Assembly (NCBI RefSeq): GCF_000718165.1
Contig: NZ_JOEY01000033.1
Coordinates: 1-64,000, forward strand
DNA length: 64,000 nucleotides
Reading direction: 5' to 3'
Origin: Streptomyces fulvoviolaceus
GTDB lineage: Bacteria > Actinomycetota > Actinomycetes > Streptomycetales > Streptomycetaceae
In this document: positions 34,315 through 41,717 of the stretch, piece after piece
Layout of the letters: every line of letters begins with the position of its first letter
Numbering within the stretch: the stretch's first letter is position 1
The notes under the pieces: model-generated
Told to the model about the DNA's origin: nothing
Databases searched by the model: none
The model's input: only the letters and a program-made list of their open reading frames with translations
Program-made: the position numbers and the translations under genes

Positions 34315-35642
34315 GCCTCGGTCACCTCGAAGCCCTGCTTCTTCATGTCCTCGAAGGTCTTCTTCTGCATGGTGGCGAGCGCGGAGGCGAACTGGCTCTC
34401 CTTCTTCGACTTGGCGGCCGAGCCGAAGTCGTCGTTGAAGGAGGTGTAGGCGGTCTGGACGTTCGGACCCCAGGCGGCCGTGGCCGTGGTGGCCGCGATC
34501 TCGGCGGCCGTGTCGTAGAAGTCCTTCTGGTTCGGGAAGAACGCGGGCGTGGTGAGCACGTCGCCGGACTGGCCCTTCGTGGCCGCCGGGTAGATGCCGA
34601 CCTCCTTGACCAGGGCGGCCAGCGCCTCGGGGTCGGTGTTGATCCAGCGGGCGAACTTGACCGCGGCCTCGGCGTGCTTGGTGTCGGTGGAGACACCGGT
34701 GGAGGAGCCGCCCCAGCTGCCGGTGACGTTGTCGCCCGACTTCCACTGCGGGAGCGGGGCCATGCGCCACTTGCCCTCGGTGTCGGGGGCGGAGGAGACC
34801 AGCACACCGGGCGCCCACACGGCGGAGACCCAGGCGAGGTGGGTGCCCTTGTTCAGGGCGTTGTTCCAGGCCGGGGTGTACATCGGCTGGTTGTCGATGA
34901 CGCCCTCCTGGACCAGGCCGCCCCAGAAGTCGGCGACCTGCTTGGTCGCGGCGTCGTCGATGCCCACGGTCCACTTGCCGCTGCCGTCGACGGTCCACCA
35001 CTTGGCGCCGGCCTGCTGCGACAGACCCGCGAACAGGCCCGGGTCGTTGGCGGAGAAGGTCGTCAGGAAGGCGTCCGGGACGGCCTTCTTGGCGGCGCGC
35101 GCGGTCTCCGCGAACTCGGTCCAGGTCTTCGGCACGGACAGACCGTGCTTCTTGAAGAGGTCCTCGCGGTAGTAGAACATCAGGGGCCCGGAGTCCTGCG
35201 GCACGCCGTAGACGGCGTCGGTGCCCAGGGTGACCATGTCCCACAGGCCCTCGGCGAAGTCGGACTTGGCGTCACCGATGTACTTGGAGATGTCGGCCAG
35301 GACGTCGTTGGAGACCAGGGTCGGCAGCGACTGGTACTCGGCCTGCATCAGGTCGGGGGCGTTGCCCGCCTTCTTCGCGGTGATCAGCTTGGTGAGCGTC
35401 TCGGCACCGCTGCCCTGCTTGGACACCGTGACCGTGATGTCCGGGTTCTTCTTGTTCCAGATCGCGGCGACCTTCTCCATGTTCGGCGCCCACGACCAGT
35501 AGGTCAGCTTGACCGGCCCGCTGCTCTCGCCGGAGTCTCCGTCGTCGGAACCGCCGCAGGCGGCGAGGGTGCTGGTCAGGCCGAGGGCTGCGGCCCCGGC
35601 GAGCATGGTGCGCCTGCTGATCTGGCGGCTGTGGATCGACAT
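34311..35642 (-). CDS. Sugar-binding lipoprotein of the galactan importer
   Basis: A 443-residue family-1 solute-binding protein. The N-terminus has a twin-arginine-like start (RQISRRTMLAGAAALG) and lipobox LAAC at about residue 28, so the mature protein is a lipid-anchored receptor. Binding-fold landmarks are KLTYWSWAPNMEKVAAIWN, DLMQAEYQSLPTLV and YGVPQDSGPLMFYYREDLF. The ATG at 35642 was chosen over the one at 35648 because GGGGAG is then six bases away instead of touching the start codon. Expression comes from the promoter at 35781-35809 under the LacI operator. Confidence 0.92.
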   Translation of the reverse strand: MSIHSRQISRRTMLAGAAALGLTSTLAACGGSDDGDSGESSGPVKLTYWSWAPNMEKVAAIWNKKNPDITVTVSKQGSGAETLTKLITAKKAGNAPDLMQAEYQSLPTLVSNDVLADISKYIGDAKSDFAEGLWDMVTLGTDAVYGVPQDSGPLMFYYREDLFKKHGLSVPKTWTEFAETARAAKKAVPDAFLTTFSANDPGLFAGLSQQAGAKWWTVDGSGKWTVGIDDAATKQVADFWGGLVQEGVIDNQPMYTPAWNNALNKGTHLAWVSAVWAPGVLVSSAPDTEGKWRMAPLPQWKSGDNVTGSWGGSSTGVSTDTKHAEAAVKFARWINTDPEALAALVKEVGIYPAATKGQSGDVLTTPAFFPNQKDFYDTAAEIAATTATAAWGPNVQTAYTSFNDDFGSAAKSKKESQFASALATMQKKTFEDMKKQGFEVTEA

Positions 35643-35766
35643 CTTCATCTCCCCTGACTGAGTGCGAGCCGGCCTCGGGATGTTCCACGTGTGCGGCAAC
35701 TCCCGTGGGGGGGGATGGGGCTGCCTGTCATGTGACCGAGGGGCTGTGCGCGAGGGCCGCGCGGCT

Positions 35767-35783
35767 CTGTGATCGTGCACAGT
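35767..35783. promoter_or_regulatory. LacI-type operator O1 (importer side)
   Basis: CTGTGATCGTGCACAGT has CTGTG/CACAG arms around a central CG, the LacI-family style. It overlaps the -10 box of the leftward promoter and is the exact reverse complement of 35865-35881. Confidence 0.8.
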
Positions 35784-35809
35784 AGAGAATTGTTTCGGCC
35801 CCTTGTCAA
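35781..35809 (-). promoter_or_regulatory. Promoter of the importer operon (TTGACA-17-TCTACT)
   Basis: On the minus strand, TTGACA (35809-35804) is followed after 17 bases by TCTACT (35786-35781). Operator O1 overlaps the -10 and the start region, which would block initiation when bound. Confidence 0.65.
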
Positions 35810-35864
35810 TGGCGAGGGCGTGGGGTTACCTACTTGTTGCCCGCGGATGCCAGGTGTAACAAGC

Positions 35865-35881
35865 ACTGTGCACGATCACAG
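35865..35881. promoter_or_regulatory. LacI-type operator O2 (beta-galactosidase side)
   Basis: ACTGTGCACGATCACAG is identical to O1 in mirror orientation, with 81 bases between them. It lies about 65 bases before the GH42 gene and just after a weak -10-like TGTAAC at 35855-35860. Confidence 0.8.
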
Positions 35882-35945
35882 AAAACTGGCATCATCCTGC
35901 CGATCCGCCTGCTGATCCACCTGCCGATCCACTGGGAGCCGACCG

Positions 35946-37946
35946 ATGCCCTCCGCCATCCCGCACGACCGCCTGCCACTCGCCTTCGGGGGCGATTACA
36001 ACCCCGAGCAGTGGCCGCAGGAGGTGTGGGAGGAGGACGTACGGCTGATGCGGGAGGCCGGCGTCACCCTGGTCTCGCTCGGTATCTTCGCGTGGGCCCG
36101 GATCGAGCCCCGGCCCGGCGAGTACGACTTCGAGTGGCTCGACCGGATCATCGGCATGCTCCACGAGGCCGGCATCAACGTGGACCTGGCGACACCGACC
36201 GTCGTACCGCCCGCGTGGTTCTACCGGGCGCATCCGGAGGCGCTGCCGGTGACGCGCGAAGGGGTGCGGATGGGCTTCGGCTCACGCGGGGCGATCTGCC
36301 ACTCCAACCCGCACTACCGGGCGGCGGCCGCTGAGATCACCTCGCGTCTCGGGGAGCGCTACGGCCGCCATCCGGCCGTCGTGCTGTGGCACGTCCACAA
36401 CGAGTACGGCGCTCCCGTCCTGACCTGCTACTGCGACACCTGCGAGGTGGCCTTCCGGGGCTGGCTCCAGGACCGTTACGGCACCCTCGGCGCCCTCAAC
36501 CAGGCCTGGGGCACGGCGTTCTGGGGCCAGCTCTACGGCGACTGGGAGGAGATCGGGGTGCCGCGGGCGACGCCCACGGTCGTCAACCCCGCCCAGCAGC
36601 TGGACTTCCAGCGGTTCGCGGACGGCCAGGCCCGGGCCAACTTCACCGCCGAGCGGGACATCCTGCACCACCTGTCCCCCGGCGTCCCCGTCACCACCAA
36701 CTTCATGGCCGCGCCCAGTCAGTGCCAGTCCATCGACTATTGGGCCTGGGCTCGCGAGGTCGACCTCGTCACCAACGACCACTACCTCATCACCGACGGC
36801 CGCCGCACCCACGTCAACCTCGCCCTCGCCGCCGACCTGACCCGCTCGCTGGCCGGCGGCGACCCGTGGCTGCTCCTCGAGCACTCCCCCTCGGGCGTCA
36901 ACTGGCAGCCGCACAACCCCGCCAAGGAGCCCGGCCAGATGGCCCGCAACTCCCTCGGCCATGTCGCCCGCGGATCGGAAGGGGCCATGTTCTTCCAGTG
37001 GCGGCAGTCCAGGAGCGGCGCGGAGAAGTTCCACTCGTCGATGCTGCCGCACGGAGGGACGGGGACCCGGGTGTGGCGGGAGGTGGTGGAGCTCGGTGGG
37101 CGTCTGGCCGATCTGACCGACCTGCGCGGCACCCGCACCCGTGCCGACGTCGCCATGGTCTGGTCGTGGGAGTCGTGGTGGGCGCAGAGCCTGGAGTGGC
37201 GGCCGAGTGCGGACCTGGACGCGCGGGAGCGGCTGGATTCGTTCTACGAGGCCCTGTACGACCGGCACTTGACCGTGGACTTCTTCGCGCCGGACGCGCT
37301 GTCCGCGCTGGACCCCGCGCGTTACCCCCTGCTCGTCGTCCCGCAGCTGTACTCCGCGCCCGCTTCGGTCACCGCCGACCTCGAGCGGTACGTCTCGCGC
37401 GGCGGCACCCTCCTCGTCTCCTTCTTCTCCGGCATCGTCGACGAGCACGACACGGTGCACCTCGGGGCGTATCCGGGGGCGCTGCGGGACGTACTCGGGC
37501 TGACCGTCGAGGAGTTCGACCCGCTGCTGCCGGGTGAGAGCGTCACCCTCCGGACTGCGCAGGGGGATGTGTACACGGCCGACCTGTGGTCCGAGTACGT
37601 CGTCCCCGGCGACGGCTGCGAGACGGTCGCCGTGTTCGCCGACGGGCGTACGGCGGGACGGCCCGCCCTGACCCGGCGGGCGCTCGGCGACGGAGCCGCC
37701 TGGTACCTGGCCACCCGGCTGACCGGTGGCGATCTGGCGGCGGTTGTCGATCTGGCCCTCGCGGACGCGGGCATCACGCCGGCCGATCTTCCCCGGGACG
37801 TCGAACTCGTCGTACGGGAGGGCGAGTCGGGGACGTACCGGTTCGCCGTGAACCACACCGATGCCGAGGTGAAGGTCGTGCTGCCGGACGGCAGCCGGGC
37901 CGCCGTGGCGGCTGGTGCGGTCGAGGTGTTCCGCGAGCCGCGCTGA
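35946..37946 (+). CDS. GH42 beta-galactosidase
   Basis: A 666-residue cytoplasmic beta-galactosidase of glycoside hydrolase family 42. The start of the barrel is LAFGGDYNPEQWPQEVWEED, the acid/base is Glu153 in LWHVHNEYGAP, and the nucleophile is Glu312 in WLLLEHSPSGVNW. The zinc-type cysteine cluster CYCDTC follows the acid/base, as in many GH42 enzymes. The C-terminal domains include the trimerisation fold (YPLLVVPQLYSAP). It should cleave galactose from galacto-oligosaccharides taken up by the divergent importer, and corresponds to GanA. The ATG follows GGGAGCCGACCG. Confidence 0.95.
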   Translation: MPSAIPHDRLPLAFGGDYNPEQWPQEVWEEDVRLMREAGVTLVSLGIFAWARIEPRPGEYDFEWLDRIIGMLHEAGINVDLATPTVVPPAWFYRAHPEALPVTREGVRMGFGSRGAICHSNPHYRAAAAEITSRLGERYGRHPAVVLWHVHNEYGAPVLTCYCDTCEVAFRGWLQDRYGTLGALNQAWGTAFWGQLYGDWEEIGVPRATPTVVNPAQQLDFQRFADGQARANFTAERDILHHLSPGVPVTTNFMAAPSQCQSIDYWAWAREVDLVTNDHYLITDGRRTHVNLALAADLTRSLAGGDPWLLLEHSPSGVNWQPHNPAKEPGQMARNSLGHVARGSEGAMFFQWRQSRSGAEKFHSSMLPHGGTGTRVWREVVELGGRLADLTDLRGTRTRADVAMVWSWESWWAQSLEWRPSADLDARERLDSFYEALYDRHLTVDFFAPDALSALDPARYPLLVVPQLYSAPASVTADLERYVSRGGTLLVSFFSGIVDEHDTVHLGAYPGALRDVLGLTVEEFDPLLPGESVTLRTAQGDVYTADLWSEYVVPGDGCETVAVFADGRTAGRPALTRRALGDGAAWYLATRLTGGDLAAVVDLALADAGITPADLPRDVELVVREGESGTYRFAVNHTDAEVKVVLPDGSRAAVAAGAVEVFREPR

Positions 37947-37992
37947 GCACTCTTTCAGACCTTTGTGAATCTCACTGTGAAGGGACTTCGAC

Positions 37993-39129
37993 ATGCGTAG
38001 ACGCAGTGTTCTCACCGCTGCGGGAGCCGCCGCGCTGGCCGTTCCCGTGCTGGGGGCGGCACCCGCCGTCGCGAGCACCACCAAGCAGCGCGCCCGCCTC
38101 GAGATCCGTGGCGTGGACATCTCCTCGCTGCCCAAGAACGAGGACCACGGCGCCGTGTACCGCACGGCCGACGGCCGCCGCGAGGACCCGATCCGCATCC
38201 TCGCCCAGTCGGGCGTCACCCACGCCCGCCTGAAGGTCTGGGTCAACCCGGCCGACGGCTACAACAACAAGGCGCACGTCCTGCCGCTCGCCCGCCGCCT
38301 GAAGCGGGCCGGCATCGGCATCTGGGTCGACTTCCACTACTCCGACACCTGGGCCGACCCGGCGCACCAGACCAAGCCGGCCGCGTGGACCGACCTGGAC
38401 GTGGCGGGCCTGACGCGTGCGGTCTACGACCACACGGCCGACGTCCTCGGCGCGCTGAAGCGGCAGGGCACCCCGGCCGACCTGGTGCAGATCGGCAACG
38501 AGCTGAACGGCGGCATGATCTGGCCCGACGGCAACTGGGAGCACTGGGACAACCTCGCCGCGTTCCTCAAGGCCGGCCTGAGCGCGGCCCGCGACACCAC
38601 GCCGCGCATCCGCACGATCCTCCACCTGGCCAACGGCGGCGACAACGGGCTGTACCGGTGGTGGTTCGACAACGCGGTCGCGCTCGGCGTGGACTTCGAC
38701 ATCATCGGGCTGTCGTACTACCCGTTCTGGCACGGCACGGTGGAGGCGGCCGCCGCCAACATGGCCGACATCACGGCCCGTTACGGCAAGCCGTGCGTCA
38801 TCGCCGAGACGGCGTACCCGTTCACGCTGGAGAGCGAGGACGACGTCAACGACATCATGAACGACCCCTCGCAGCTCACCGACGGCTACCCCGCCACGCC
38901 CGCGGGCCAGGCGGCCTGGCTGCGCGCGGTGGCCGACCTCGCGGCCGCCGTCCCCGGCGGGCAGGGCCTCGGCTACTGCTACTGGGAAGGCGTGTGGACC
39001 TACCGCGCGGGCAGCGGCTGGAACCCGGAGGACCCGGCGTCGGGCAACGCGTGGGAGAACCTGGCGCTGTTCGACTTCGACGACAAGGCGCTGCCGGGGC
39101 TGAAGACGCTGGGCCGCTACCGGTCGTAG
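37993..39129 (+). CDS. Secreted GH53 arabinogalactan endo-beta-1,4-galactanase
   Basis: A 378-residue exported endo-galactanase. A twin-arginine-like signal (MRRRSVLTAAGAAALAVPVL) ends near residue 29. The GH53 barrel starts at RGVDISSLPKNEDHG, with acid/base Glu170 in QIGNELNGGMIW and nucleophile Glu272 in VIAETAYPFTLE. It cuts pectic type-I arabinogalactan outside the cell into oligosaccharides that the ABC system imports and GH42 degrades. It is transcribed with the GH42 gene, 46 bases downstream, AAGGGA preceding the ATG. It corresponds to GanB. Confidence 0.95.
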   Translation: MRRRSVLTAAGAAALAVPVLGAAPAVASTTKQRARLEIRGVDISSLPKNEDHGAVYRTADGRREDPIRILAQSGVTHARLKVWVNPADGYNNKAHVLPLARRLKRAGIGIWVDFHYSDTWADPAHQTKPAAWTDLDVAGLTRAVYDHTADVLGALKRQGTPADLVQIGNELNGGMIWPDGNWEHWDNLAAFLKAGLSAARDTTPRIRTILHLANGGDNGLYRWWFDNAVALGVDFDIIGLSYYPFWHGTVEAAAANMADITARYGKPCVIAETAYPFTLESEDDVNDIMNDPSQLTDGYPATPAGQAAWLRAVADLAAAVPGGQGLGYCYWEGVWTYRAGSGWNPEDPASGNAWENLALFDFDDKALPGLKTLGRYRS

Positions 39130-39210
39130 GTCCCTACCGGCCGTAGGTCCCTACCGGCCGTAGGCCCCCACCGGCCGTGGACCCCCACCGGCCGTGGACC
39201 CCTACCGGTC
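39126..39210. repeat. 17-bp tandem repeat, five copies, after the galactanase
   Basis: Five 17-bp units start at 39126, 39143, 39160, 39177 and 39194. The first two are identical (GTAGGTCCCTACCGGCC); the others differ by one to four bases. The first unit overlaps the stop codon. Each unit junction can form a CCTACCGGCCGTAGG palindrome, so the array can fold into repeated hairpins at the end of the operon. Confidence 0.88.
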
Positions 39211-39290
39211 GCAGCCCTCTCCAAGTGTCCCGTCGGCGGTCCACGAGCCCGCCGGCGGGATCTTCGGCGTGCGCCCCTCTTTGTCCGGTT

Positions 39291-39308
39291 GGTGTAGCGG
39301 GCTACACC
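39291..39308. promoter_or_regulatory. 18-bp palindrome GGTGTAGCGGGCTACACC
   Basis: GGTGTAGC and GCTACACC flank a central GG, 96 bases upstream of the small lipoprotein gene. It is a candidate operator or a hairpin. Confidence 0.5.
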
Positions 39309-39403
39309 CCGGATACGGGAGGCGGCCCCATCGTGACGGCGGGCGCGCCACGGAATCGTTGGCGGTACCGAATCCCGAGGCAGAACCCCGAGGAAGGGCC
39401 CTC

Positions 39404-39811
39404 ATGCGCCGTCGCCGTGCCTTCACCATCGCCACCGCTGTGACCGCCGTCACCCTGACCGTCGCCCTGGCCAGCGGCTGCGATCCCGACGACATCGACA
39501 ACTCCCTGGACTGCGTGTCGAACGCCGACACGATCTCCGACAGCATCAAGGCCATCAACGAGGCCGGCTGGGACGCGGCGAAGGACCCGTCCCGCACGGA
39601 CGAGTCCATCGACACGATCGAGAAGAACCTCGACAAGATCAACGACGAGGCGAACGACGACTCGAACGACAGCAAGGTCGACAATGCCGTCGACGACCTC
39701 GACAAGGCGATCAAGGACTACAACAAGGCCATCCTGAACGGCGACACGAACCCCGACTCCAGCAAGATCGACGCGGCGGCCGACAAGCTCAAGGACGTCT
39801 GCACGTCGTAG
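39404..39811 (+). CDS. Small acidic lipoprotein
   Basis: A 135-residue exported protein. The signal peptide has a basic start (MRRRRAF) and the hydrophobic TIATAVTAVTLTVALASG, ending in a lipobox-like LASGC, so it is probably lipid-anchored. The mature part is helical and rich in Asp, Asn, Lys and Ser (DTIEKNLDKINDEANDD, VDDLDKAIKDYNKAIL) with heptad-like spacing; besides the lipobox cysteine it has two more, one in LDCVSN and one in the terminal KDVCTS. The ATG follows GAGGAAGGGCCCTC. No family was recognised. Confidence 0.75.
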   Translation: MRRRRAFTIATAVTAVTLTVALASGCDPDDIDNSLDCVSNADTISDSIKAINEAGWDAAKDPSRTDESIDTIEKNLDKINDEANDDSNDSKVDNAVDDLDKAIKDYNKAILNGDTNPDSSKIDAAADKLKDVCTS

Positions 39812-39853
39812 CAGGTCCGGAGCCGGAGCCGGGGTCGGGGCCGGGGCCCGGGA

Positions 39854-40315
39854 TCACCCCCAGGTCGTCCCCGCCGGCTCCTTGATCGTCGTGTTGACGC
39901 GGTTGAACAGGTTGGTCAGGGCGATGGCGAGGATGAGGCCCGAGAGTTCCTTCTCGTCGAAGTGGTCGGCGACCTCGTCCCACAGGGCGTCGGGCACCGA
40001 CTCGTGGGAGCGGTCCGCGAGGCGGGTGACCGACTCGGTCAGCTGGAGCGCGGCCCGCTCGGCGTCGGAGAAGAACGGGGCCTCACGCCAGGCGACGACG
40101 CCCGCGATGCGCTCCTCGCTCGTGCCTGCCTTGCGCAGGTTGGTCACATGGCCGTGGACGCAGGCGCCGCAGCCGTTGATCTGGCTGGCCCGCAGCCCGA
40201 CGAGCTCCGTGAGCTCGTGCGACAGCCCGCTCTCGCCGATCGCCTGGAACATGGTGCCGATGCCCTTCAGGGCGCCGGGGAGGACGTACGCCGGGTTGGT
40301 CATCCGTGCCTTCAT
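39854..40315 (-). CDS. Carboxymuconolactone decarboxylase / AhpD-like protein
   Basis: A 153-residue alkylhydroperoxidase-D-like protein with the redox CxxC and following histidine in INGCGACVHGHVTNLRKAG. A helical core surrounds it (FFSDAERAALQLTESVTRLA, LSGLILAIALTNLFNRVN). It may reduce peroxides or act as a small thiol oxidoreductase. Its ribosome binding site GGAGG is inside a long hairpin in the leader (40319-40382), which suggests translational control. It stands alone. Confidence 0.88.
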   Translation of the reverse strand: MKARMTNPAYVLPGALKGIGTMFQAIGESGLSHELTELVGLRASQINGCGACVHGHVTNLRKAGTSEERIAGVVAWREAPFFSDAERAALQLTESVTRLADRSHESVPDALWDEVADHFDEKELSGLILAIALTNLFNRVNTTIKEPAGTTWG

Positions 40316-40318
40316 GGT

Positions 40319-40382
40319 GCTGCCTCCGGTGTCAGTGAGCTCGTTGCTCGCGTCTTCACTGCACTGACGGAGCGGAGGCAGC
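40319..40382 (-). promoter_or_regulatory. Leader hairpin sequestering the ribosome binding site of the AhpD-like gene
   Basis: In the mRNA, GCTGCCTCCG (from 40382-40373) can pair with CGGAGGCAGC (from 40328-40319), and inside it GTCAGTG pairs with CACTGAC. The second arm contains the GGAGG ribosome site, which ends eight bases before the ATG. Folding would block initiation. Confidence 0.6.
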
Positions 40383-40423
40383 CGTTGTGACAGATCCGCC
40401 GGAGATTCTCTGCCCGGCCGGGC

Positions 40424-41632
40424 CTACCCGTGCGCCGCGGCCAGATGCCTCACCAGCCTCGGCGACGCGAACTCCGTCCCGCACACGAACCGCATCACCG
40501 GCCCGTACGACGCCGCGGACGGCAGCCCCGTGAAGTACAGCCCCGGCACGGACGAGACGTATCCCGCGCCCAGCTTCGGCGTGCCCCGGCTCACCGCCAG
40601 CTCTGTGCGGAGTTCATGGCCCAGGAAGTCCATCGCCGCGAGGTCGACGCGGTAGCCGGTCGCCGCGATGACGTGGTCGGCGGAGAGCCGGTCCGTGCGG
40701 CCGGTGTGGGTGAGGACGGAGAGTGCGGGGTGGCCGTCGGCGGTGTCCGCCCGCAGGATGCGGCCGACCTCGCTGACCCGCACGTTGCCTTCGAAGCGGT
40801 CCCGCAGCCACCACGCGCCGAGGGGACCGAGGACCCGGCGCACCAGGTAGTGGCGGAGCTGGGCCGGGAGGTGGCGGTAGGGGTGCGGGTAGTAGCTGAG
40901 CGCCCAGAGCGACCAGGCCCGGCCGAACGGCGACTCCGGGCGCAACCTCGGCTGCTTCCACGGCGGTTCACCGAAGGCCACGCTGCCCTGGCCGCGCGCC
41001 ACCACGCGCACCCGCGCGCCCGCCTCCGCCGCCAGCACGGCCGTCTCCAGCGCGGACTGGCCGGCGCCGACGACGATGAGGTCCTTGCCGGAGTAGCGGC
41101 TGAGGTCGTGCTGCTGGGAGCTGTGGGAGACCGGGCCGGTGGGGGTGGGTCCGTCGGGTGCGGCCACGGCGAGTTCCGGGGGCAGGTGGGCGAGGCCGGA
41201 CAGGCCGGTGGCGACCACGACGGCCCGGGCCGTGAACAACTCACCCGAGTCCAGCTTCAGTTCGAAGCCCCCGCCGTCGGCCGTCCGCCGGTCCACCGAC
41301 ACCACCCGCACCCGCTCCACCTCGGGCACCAGCTTCTGCTGGAACCACTCGCCGTACGCGATGAAGGTCTCGACGGGGATGATGTCCTCGTCCGTCACCA
41401 GCCGGGGTGTCCCGGCCGCGTCGCAGTAGTCGACGAGGTCGTGGCCGCGCTGTGGTGCGTCGATGTTGGAGGCGACCGGGGTCGACTTGAGGAGCATGCC
41501 CGCGGGCATGTGGTCGCGCCAGCTCACCATGGGATCGCCGAAGACGCGGACGGGTATGCCGCGCGCCCGCAGATGCGCGGCGGTGGACAGGCCGAACGGT
41601 CCGGCACCGATGACTGCTACCGGTTGGATCAC
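40424..41632 (-). CDS. FAD-dependent NAD(P)H monooxygenase-like oxidoreductase
   Basis: A 402-residue flavoprotein with two dinucleotide-binding motifs: AVIGAGPFGLSTAAHL at the N-terminus for FAD and IVVGAGQSALETAVLAAEAG near residue 185 for NAD(P)H. ATG-type motifs appear in VVVATGLSGLAHLPPE and VIAATGYRVDLAAMDFL. It resembles putative flavin monooxygenases and lysine/ornithine-hydroxylase-like enzymes. The GTG start follows GGGGAGGGACTTC. It lies 85 bases downstream of an ATP-grasp ligase on the same strand, and the two may make a small modified metabolite. Confidence 0.85.
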   Translation of the reverse strand: MIQPVAVIGAGPFGLSTAAHLRARGIPVRVFGDPMVSWRDHMPAGMLLKSTPVASNIDAPQRGHDLVDYCDAAGTPRLVTDEDIIPVETFIAYGEWFQQKLVPEVERVRVVSVDRRTADGGGFELKLDSGELFTARAVVVATGLSGLAHLPPELAVAAPDGPTPTGPVSHSSQQHDLSRYSGKDLIVVGAGQSALETAVLAAEAGARVRVVARGQGSVAFGEPPWKQPRLRPESPFGRAWSLWALSYYPHPYRHLPAQLRHYLVRRVLGPLGAWWLRDRFEGNVRVSEVGRILRADTADGHPALSVLTHTGRTDRLSADHVIAATGYRVDLAAMDFLGHELRTELAVSRGTPKLGAGYVSSVPGLYFTGLPSAASYGPVMRFVCGTEFASPRLVRHLAAAHG

Positions 41633-41717
41633 GAAGTCCCTCCCCAGGACGTCACTTCGCGGCTTGCTCTTCGCGACTTGCTCTTCGTGGCTGACTCTTC
41701 GTGGCTTCGTCGCTTCG

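Noticed and set aside
39126..39210. Possible CRISPR array
   Set aside because: The 17-bp units are contiguous with no unique spacers and no cas genes are nearby, so it is a plain tandem repeat.
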